Below are positions 1-4,070 of a DNA stretch of 5,201 nt, in pieces; position 1 is the stretch's first letter; each line of letters begins with the position of its first letter. The stretch lies in assembly GCA_040758525.1 (NCBI GenBank), contig JBFLVQ010000667.1, positions 1-5,201 on the forward strand. The letters run 5' to 3'. The notes under the pieces were generated by a model, which was given only the letters and a program-made list of their open reading frames with translations, did not search any database and was not told where the DNA came from. The stretch is from JBFLVQ01 sp040758525. GTDB taxonomy: Bacteria; Acidobacteriota; Blastocatellia; Chloracidobacteriales; JADJPF01. The position numbers and the translations under genes are program-made.

Positions 1-1534
1 ACTCAGGATCGCTAATCAATAGATTTGCTCGTTTATAACGAGCAAATCGACGCGAAAAGCCGATTGTAAGAATATTGGGATCTAGGCCTTGACCTAAAAG
101 AGAAGAATCAAACTCCATCCCATAACGCGCGACCTGTATCGCTAATTGTTGACGTGCGAAAGTGATCAATTTGGATTTGAGTATGCGACGGATCTCCCAC
201 AATTCAGCATCATCGATCTTATCAACCTGCTCCCATAGATTAGTACGCTGTAGCCGCTTTGGCCAATCTTGGCCTAACGTGCGAGCAAAGAGTTCATACA
301 TCTCATGTGCTACCCAAGAAAGACTGTGTACTCCATTGGTAATATGGCTGATTGGTACTTCATCCTCACGATGGTGTGGGTAGAGCGCCTGCCACATCTT
401 ACGACTTACACGTCCATGAATGGCAGAGACAGCATTAGCGCGCCTTGACAGACGTAGCGCTAGTACGGTCATACAGAAAAGCTCTTTGTTATCGTCGGGA
501 TTGATACGACCAAGTGCAAGTAGCTCTTCTTGCTCTAGATTCATCTCATCCCGTATTTTGCCTAGTACCTCTTCTACTAGTTCGGGCGAGAAACGATCAT
601 GACCTGCCTCCACTGGTGTATGTGTAGTGAAGACTACTCGTGCCGTAGCTTCACGAACTGCCTCTGTGAATGATAACCCATCATCACTCATAAGTTGACG
701 CGCCAGTTCCAAAGGGGCAAATGCGCAATGGCCTTCATTAAGATGCAGCACGCCTGGATTGATGCCTAGCATACGCAATGCCCGCATTCCACCTATGCCT
801 AAGACCAGTTCTTGTTCGATACGTGTACGCTCGTCACCACCATATAGACGGCGTATATCGTGTGCGTCATATTGGCTCTCATCAAAATCTATGTCTAATA
901 GTAGTAGCCGGGCACGCCCAACCTGTGCCTCCCAAAGCATGGCACGTAGATTACGACGTCGTGTCTCTATATTAACGATAAGCGGCTGGCCCTGTGCATC
1001 CTTAACGCGTTGTAGCGGCAATCGATCTATATCAACGCGATAGTACTCCTCTTCCTGCCAACCATCTGCATTAACACGTTGATGAAAGTAGCCCTCACGA
1101 TAGAGCAGACCTATACCGATCATAGGCAGACCTAGATCCGAGGCGCTCTTAAGGTGATCACCAGCCAGTACGCCTAGTCCACCTGAGTAGATTGGCAGCG
1201 ATTCATGAATACCGAATTCGGCAGAAAAATATGCTACCGGGCGGCTGCGTAACACTGGTGCATGAGTAGCACACCAAGGATATTTTTCCGATAGGTATTT
1301 ATTAAGATCACGGCACGCGTGATCAATATGTGTCTGCATCACAGTATCCCACAATCGCTGGCTAAGTTTATCCGTAGAGAGATCCTGTAAGAAAGCAATC
1401 GGATTGTGATTGACACGACGCCAATACTCTGGATCGATCTCACGGAAGATCGCGATTACCTCTGGATGCCAAGTCCACCAAAGATTACGTGAAAGATTGC
1501 TTAACTTTTCGTGCAGTAAGGCTGAAGTGTCCAT
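1..1534 (-). CDS. glgP: alpha-glucan (glycogen/maltodextrin) phosphorylase, DUF3417 type, C-terminus beyond window
   Basis: This enzyme uses phosphate to release glucose-1-phosphate from storage glucan or maltodextrin in the cytoplasm, with pyridoxal phosphate as cofactor (family knowledge). The reading frame is open without interruption for 511 codons and runs off the left edge, about 60% of the family's usual ~850 residues. Residues 5-50 match the N-terminal DUF3417 helix region (NLSRNLWWTWHPE). SAEFGIHESLPIYSGGLGVL begins at residue 104, followed by GDHLKSASDLG. HLNEGHCAF lies near 265, THTPVEAGHDRF near 300, ITNGVHSLSWV near 385, and the phosphate-site motif RRFARYKRAN at 495-504, where R496 and K501 correspond to muscle phosphorylase R569 and K574. 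The lysine that binds PLP is not in the window. The start at 1534 is the only ATG before DUF3417, and a stop lies in frame at 1580-1582. zapA ends 59 bases upstream. Residue 499 is Arg where relatives usually have Thr, and this site sits inside a perfect DNA palindrome. Confidence 0.96.
   Translation of the reverse strand, partial: MDTSALLHEKLSNLSRNLWWTWHPEVIAIFREIDPEYWRRVNHNPIAFLQDLSTDKLSQRLWDTVMQTHIDHACRDLNKYLSEKYPWCATHAPVLRSRPVAYFSAEFGIHESLPIYSGGLGVLAGDHLKSASDLGLPMIGIGLLYREGYFHQRVNADGWQEEEYYRVDIDRLPLQRVKDAQGQPLIVNIETRRRNLRAMLWEAQVGRARLLLLDIDFDESQYDAHDIRRLYGGDERTRIEQELVLGIGGMRALRMLGINPGVLHLNEGHCAFAPLELARQLMSDDGLSFTEAVREATARVVFTTHTPVEAGHDRFSPELVEEVLGKIRDEMNLEQEELLALGRINPDDNKELFCMTVLALRLSRRANAVSAIHGRVSRKMWQALYPHHREDEVPISHITNGVHSLSWVAHEMYELFARTLGQDWPKRLQRTNLWEQVDKIDDAELWEIRRILKSKLITFARQQLAIQVARYGMEFDSSLLGQGLDPNILTIGFSRRFARYKRANLLISDPE
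22..48. repeat. perfect inverted repeat, 12-bp arms, 3-base centre, inside glgP
   Basis: Arm GATTTGCTCGTT (22-33) and its exact reverse complement (37-48) flank the centre TAT (34-36). The repeat is entirely coding and overlaps the phosphate-site motif codons for residues 496-504 of the phosphorylase. In RNA or single-stranded DNA it would form a 12-bp hairpin with a minimal loop. There is no U-tract next to it, so it does not look like an intrinsic terminator. Symmetry ends abruptly at both sides. Confidence 0.9.
1306..1324. repeat. short inverted repeat, 7-bp arms, in glgP
   Basis: GATCACG (1306-1312) and CGTGATC (1318-1324) flank a 5-base loop. It lies within the coding sequence. A repeat of this size is expected a few times by chance in 5 kb, so it is listed only for completeness. 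Confidence 0.3.
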
Positions 1535-1541
1535 AACTCCT
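1535..1541 (-). promoter_or_regulatory. glgP ribosome binding site with short spacer
   Basis: AGGAG on the minus strand (plus 1537-1541) is separated from the glgP ATG by only 2 bases (TT), shorter than the usual 5-9. No better start exists because the conserved DUF3417 region begins within a few codons. The close spacing may limit initiation, or the true pairing may be shifted. Confidence 0.5.
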
Positions 1542-1593
1542 GACAGAAGAACTATGCAATTTTGAGAGTGATTGAATATCTAAAGAAGAGGAT

Positions 1594-1941
1594 CTAGGCA
1601 ACCCCAAGCAGTCGCTCTATGTCGCGTTCGATCTCCCTACAGCGCATCATAAGGCTCTCTTCTTGCTGCTGAAAGGAGTGTTCCAATCTCTTCACATCTG
1701 CCGCTAATCCTAGTAATGTCAGGATTGCTAATCGCATAGGCCCCAATTGTGGGTTGGCTAATGCTATTGTGCGCATACGCAGATCCACTTCAGCAGCCAA
1801 CTGTCCCAAATATTCTGGCTCACAGTTAGCAGCTACTAGATAATGTTCTCGATGAATTTCGACCTCGACTTTACATCGTCGTGCCGGCGCATCGGGCGCA
1901 GTAAGGGCGGGCAAGATCACATTCTCTTGTAGTGTTTGCAT
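1594..1941 (-). CDS. zapA: ZapA-like cell division protein
   Basis: ZapA is a small cytoplasmic protein that bundles FtsZ protofilaments and stabilises the Z-ring (family knowledge). The 115-residue product carries the family pattern from about residue 23. A short beta region (CKVEVEIHREHYLV) is followed by EPEYLGQLAAEVDLRMRTIALANPQLGPMRLAILTLLGLAADV, the typical helix that ends in an alanine/leucine-rich turn. A heptad-like C-terminal helix with many Glu and Arg residues (about 80-113) is expected to form the coiled-coil tetramer. The first 20 or so residues are a nonconserved extension. The start is 4 bases after the nrdR stop, and its Shine-Dalgarno sequence (GAAAGG, 8 bases from ATG) overlaps the last nrdR codons, so translational coupling is likely. 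The family match is by pattern only. A different small coiled-coil protein with a ZapA fold remains possible. Confidence 0.8.
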   Translation of the reverse strand: MQTLQENVILPALTAPDAPARRCKVEVEIHREHYLVAANCEPEYLGQLAAEVDLRMRTIALANPQLGPMRLAILTLLGLAADVKRLEHSFQQQEESLMMRCREIERDIERLLGVA

Positions 1942-1945
1942 AGCC

Positions 1946-2401
1946 CTAACCTTTCTTGGCCAATCCTTTGATTTCGTTCATAAATTCGTAGATATCACTG
2001 AAATCTAGGTAGACGGAGGCGAAACGTACATAAGCAACCTTGTCAATTTGCCGTAGTGACTTCATAATTATGTCGCCAATCTTACGAGTAGGACACTCAC
2101 GATTGGGTAACTCTTGTACATAGCGCTCAATCTCATTGGCAATCTCATCAATCTTCTGTGGTGCGATAGGCCGTTTCTCGCAAGCCCTCTGTAACCCTGC
2201 CATCACCTTCTCGCGTGTGAAGACTTCGCGACGGCCATCCTTCTTCACTACCATTACAGGGGTAATATCGACCACCTCATAAGTGGTGAAGCGATGACCA
2301 CACCCTAAACATTCGCGCCGACGCCGAATCGTCTCCCCTTCACGGCTCTCACGCGAATCTACTACTCGATCCTCAATTTTCTGACAGTACGGACATCTCA
2401 T
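1946..2401 (-). CDS. nrdR: transcriptional repressor NrdR
   Basis: NrdR represses ribonucleotide reductase genes when dATP/ATP binding to its ATP-cone signals nucleotide sufficiency (family knowledge). The 151-residue product has the full architecture. Its N-terminal zinc ribbon has C3-P-Y-C6 and C31-L-G-C34-G, with the Arg-rich DNA-binding stretch RRRREC. An ATP-cone spans about residues 49-139 and opens with VVKKDGRREVF; the conserved KVAYVRFASVYLDF lies near its end. Length is typical (150-160). I place the start at 2401 because MRCPYC is the conserved N-terminus and GAGG lies 5 bases upstream. An in-frame ATG at 2434 would add 11 nonconserved residues and is not preferred. It is followed at 4 bases by zapA. 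The upstream gap holds a candidate promoter and two NrdR-box-like sites, so autoregulation is possible. No ribonucleotide reductase gene is in the window. Identification is near certain. Confidence 0.98.
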   Translation of the reverse strand: MRCPYCQKIEDRVVDSRESREGETIRRRRECLGCGHRFTTYEVVDITPVMVVKKDGRREVFTREKVMAGLQRACEKRPIAPQKIDEIANEIERYVQELPNRECPTRKIGDIIMKSLRQIDKVAYVRFASVYLDFSDIYEFMNEIKGLAKKG

Positions 2402-2410
2402 AATGGCCTC
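2402..2410 (-). promoter_or_regulatory. ribosome binding site that fixes the nrdR start
   Basis: Read on the minus strand, GAGG (plus 2407-2410) lies 5 bases before the ATG at 2401. This is good spacing and supports the MRCPYC start rather than the ATG at 2434. The same heptamer GAGGCCA occurs again 17 bases further upstream, which is probably coincidence. Confidence 0.7.
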
Positions 2411-2479
2411 ATGACGGCACTGGCCTCTTTCCATATCTTGTAGTTAAATCTGCACCGTATCCAACAAATAGTTGAAGAA

Positions 2480-2522
2480 TAGAATATAGTAAACAATCCT
2501 AAGGAAAGCAAGCTTTATATTG
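2480..2522 (-). promoter_or_regulatory. candidate nrdR-zapA promoter with two NrdR-box-like sites
   Basis: On the minus strand, TTGCTT (plus 2506-2511) and TATATT (plus 2483-2488) are separated by 17 bases, giving a plausible sigma-70-type promoter about 80 bases upstream of nrdR. The -10 matches the consensus at 5 of 6 positions, the -35 at only 3 of 6. Two 10-mers resemble the core CWATATWTWG of the NrdR-box consensus. CAATATAAAG (plus 2513-2522) matches at 9 of 10 and lies just upstream of the -35. CTATATTCTA (plus 2480-2489) matches at 8 of 10 and overlaps the -10. Their centres are 33 bases apart, about three helical turns, as in known paired NrdR boxes. The outer ACA/TGT flanks are not conserved and the gap is AT-rich, so chance remains a real alternative. 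Confidence 0.45.
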
Positions 2523-2532
2523 CGGTCTGACT

Positions 2533-3564
2533 TTAGTATCGTTCGCGGGTACGACGTAAGGCAGCCTCGAGCTTTTCACGATCCTCGTTGCTAAGATTCT
2601 GTTTATTAACTTGATTAGTAGTTTTAGGGACACCGGAATAGGGATCGGTCTGTGAAGGGTACTGGTAATGGAGTTGAAAATCGACTTCTTCCGTGCGCAC
2701 AAATTCAAAACTTACCCAAGCCGAGCCAAAGCGCAGAATATCACCATGCTCTAGCGGTGTACCATAGTTGGCCTGTGGTAGCACAGCAATTTGATGGGCA
2801 GCCTGGCCACGTTGTATAGATGTACCATTGGCACTGTTATGATCAACGATAAAGAAGCCGCCGGATTGATAATATATGGTTGCATGCTGGCGTGAGACAC
2901 TATTAGCAGCAGCGTCTACCAACTCTTGGTGGGCAAAGACAAAATCATTACGGCGCAGCAGTTGTCCGCTCTCCTCGTTGATAACAGTACGTAGCCTGCC
3001 TATATGTATGCTGGGTTTAGTAATAAGATAACGGTTTTGGTAAACATCAGCATTGAGCGCAGTGAGGCGCGCTAATTGGGGAATCTGTGGGCGGGGTGGC
3101 TGTACAGCAAGAATCTTACGTTTGCGTATATCGATACTGACACGCACGTCCTCAGCTTCCATCTCTGGCCCAGGCCAGTCTAAGAAGAGTGCGGCACGGC
3201 CATACATCACTCGGCTATTGCCTTTACTGACAGTCTGCACCTCTACACGTAGAGGATTGAATAGACGCATATTTTGGCCGGCTAAGAAGCCTTCAAACAT
3301 AGCGAGAAACTGTTGTGTCGAGAAGATCGTCTCAATATCTTCTACTTCTTCTACTTTGGTTTCTGGAATAGCAATCGTGACAATGTTAGGAACGCAATAG
3401 ACACCCTCGCTAAAGCTATAGGCGTTCTGTTTAACTTGCTCGATAATTTGGTAGATGATCTCACGTGCATCTAGGTCATTTTCTGTGATAGTTTCACTCT
3501 GCGCCACGGACCTTATCAGATAGCGCTCAATCTCGACTAGATGCTTATCGTTCAAATCGACCAT
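2533..3564 (-). CDS. FHA-domain protein with DUF3662-like N-terminal domain
   Basis: FHA domains bind phosphothreonine and usually act as readers of Ser/Thr kinase signalling (family knowledge). The 343-residue product has no signal peptide or membrane segment. Residues 9-130 resemble the N-terminal DUF3662 domain of FhaA-type proteins: an amphipathic helix (EIERYLIRSV), then GVYCVPNIVTIAIPE with the VPN at 58-60, then FLAMFEGFLAGQNMRLFNPLRVEVQTV. A Pro-rich linker (PPRPQIPQ) follows. The C-terminal FHA domain (about 185-289) keeps its phosphate-binding residues: G189-R190, S224-R225-x-H227 and N246-G247-T248. Between GR and SRQH there is an enlarged loop (RRNDFVF...NSV), and the tail from about 290 is polar. 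The start at 3564 has only a weak Shine-Dalgarno (GAGAAG). The gene lies 79 bases after a small uncharacterised gene; no kinase gene is in the window. The FHA call is firm, the DUF3662 assignment is by motif resemblance, and the ligand is unknown. Confidence 0.9.
   Translation of the reverse strand: MVDLNDKHLVEIERYLIRSVAQSETITENDLDAREIIYQIIEQVKQNAYSFSEGVYCVPNIVTIAIPETKVEEVEDIETIFSTQQFLAMFEGFLAGQNMRLFNPLRVEVQTVSKGNSRVMYGRAALFLDWPGPEMEAEDVRVSIDIRKRKILAVQPPRPQIPQLARLTALNADVYQNRYLITKPSIHIGRLRTVINEESGQLLRRNDFVFAHQELVDAAANSVSRQHATIYYQSGGFFIVDHNSANGTSIQRGQAAHQIAVLPQANYGTPLEHGDILRFGSAWVSFEFVRTEEVDFQLHYQYPSQTDPYSGVPKTTNQVNKQNLSNEDREKLEAALRRTRERY
3240..3255. repeat. short inverted repeat, 7-bp arms, in FHA gene
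   Basis: CCTCTAC (3240-3246) and GTAGAGG (3249-3255) flank a 2-base centre within codons for NPLRVEV. About one such near-loopless 7-bp repeat is expected by chance in a window this long. Confidence 0.3.
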
Positions 3565-3643
3565 ACCAGCTTCTCAGCGGAGTAGTATAGCTACTATTTT
3601 ACCTCAAGCGGGGGGCATTAGTGGTGAAAAATATCTCTGATTA

Positions 3644-4051
3644 TTAGGGACCGACCGAATCTTCACCACCTAATAACATAATAAATTGCTCCAGTTCATG
3701 ACGGATCAAGTAGTAGTCTTCCAGCAGGCCATTGAGTTTGACAATGAAGGGAATCTCTAGTGCTGCGGCAGCTTCTGCACGTGTCTCCAATTCTGCTTTA
3801 TCAGGTGCATGCTCGCCTTTCTCTTCAATCAATTCCATTACCTCGTAGACGTTCTCCCCACGTGGGTGCTTGTGATAGCAATAACTAATAAACGCCAAGG
3901 TAAGGCCATCAATACAGAGCTTAAGCTGATCTGGGTCATCAAAATCTAGCCGGTTGAGCAGATAGGAGTCTGACGGCACACTCAATCGTCGCGCTAAGCT
4001 GACGATCTCTTTCTGTAGTTGTTCCGGTGATAAAGGGGCTGTTGCTGTCAT
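3644..4051 (-). CDS. uncharacterised small acidic helical protein
   Basis: I do not recognise this 135-residue protein. It appears soluble, with no signal peptide and no transmembrane helix long enough to call. It is predominantly helical, acidic overall, and has a helix rich in Glu and Ala at about residues 84-97 (DKAELETRAEAAAALE). The aromatic and Cys/His cluster CIDGLTLAFISYCYHKHPRGE lies near 46-66, but its two Cys and two His are not in a clear metal-binding spacing. The start at 4051 is 19 bases after the stop of the regulator gene, so the two are probably cotranscribed; the ribosome binding site is weak (AGAG about 10 bases upstream). The FHA gene follows after 79 bases. That it is a real gene is supported by its length, the lack of competing frames, its codon use like the neighbours and its operon position. 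Its function may relate to the regulator or to FHA signalling, but nothing in the sequence shows this. Confidence 0.8.
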   Translation of the reverse strand: MTATAPLSPEQLQKEIVSLARRLSVPSDSYLLNRLDFDDPDQLKLCIDGLTLAFISYCYHKHPRGENVYEVMELIEEKGEHAPDKAELETRAEAAAALEIPFIVKLNGLLEDYYLIRHELEQFIMLLGGEDSVGP

Positions 4052-4070
4052 GTAAATTTTTCTCTATTCT

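Noticed and set aside
162..1043. Plus-strand open frames across the glgP region
   Set aside because: They are Ser/Arg-rich, lack family motifs and lie opposite the well supported phosphorylase frame.
1535..1593. Independent glgP promoter or a 6S RNA gene downstream of zapA
   Set aside because: The 59-base gap is too short for 6S RNA and shows no convincing -35/-10 pair.
2402..2434. Longer NrdR starting at the ATG at 2434
   Set aside because: The extra 11 residues are not conserved; the family starts at M-R/K-C-P-x-C, and a good Shine-Dalgarno precedes the ATG at 2401.
2498..2517. Small palindromes (TCCTAAGGA, AAAGC-AA-GCTTT) after the FHA stop as a terminator
   Set aside because: The stems are only 4-5 bp, lack GC strength, and no U-tract follows on the minus-strand transcript.
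2499..2708. Second minus-strand frame of 69 codons over the end of the FHA gene
   Set aside because: It overlaps the FHA gene in another frame, has no recognisable motif and lacks a good ribosome binding site.
3339..3356. Exact 9-base tandem duplication (CTTCTACTT twice) in the FHA gene
   Set aside because: It encodes the Glu/Val-rich run VEEVED and is readily explained by codon repetition.
3053..3400. Plus-strand 115-codon frame opposite the FHA gene
   Set aside because: It has low-complexity Ser/Arg composition, with no motif and no upstream signals; it is a shadow of the FHA gene.
3565..3643. Promoter for the FHA gene in the 79-base gap (TATACT-like hexamer near the inverted repeat AGTAG/CTACT)
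   Set aside because: No -35 at acceptable spacing could be found, and the stem is only 5 bp. The gap holds nothing I can support.
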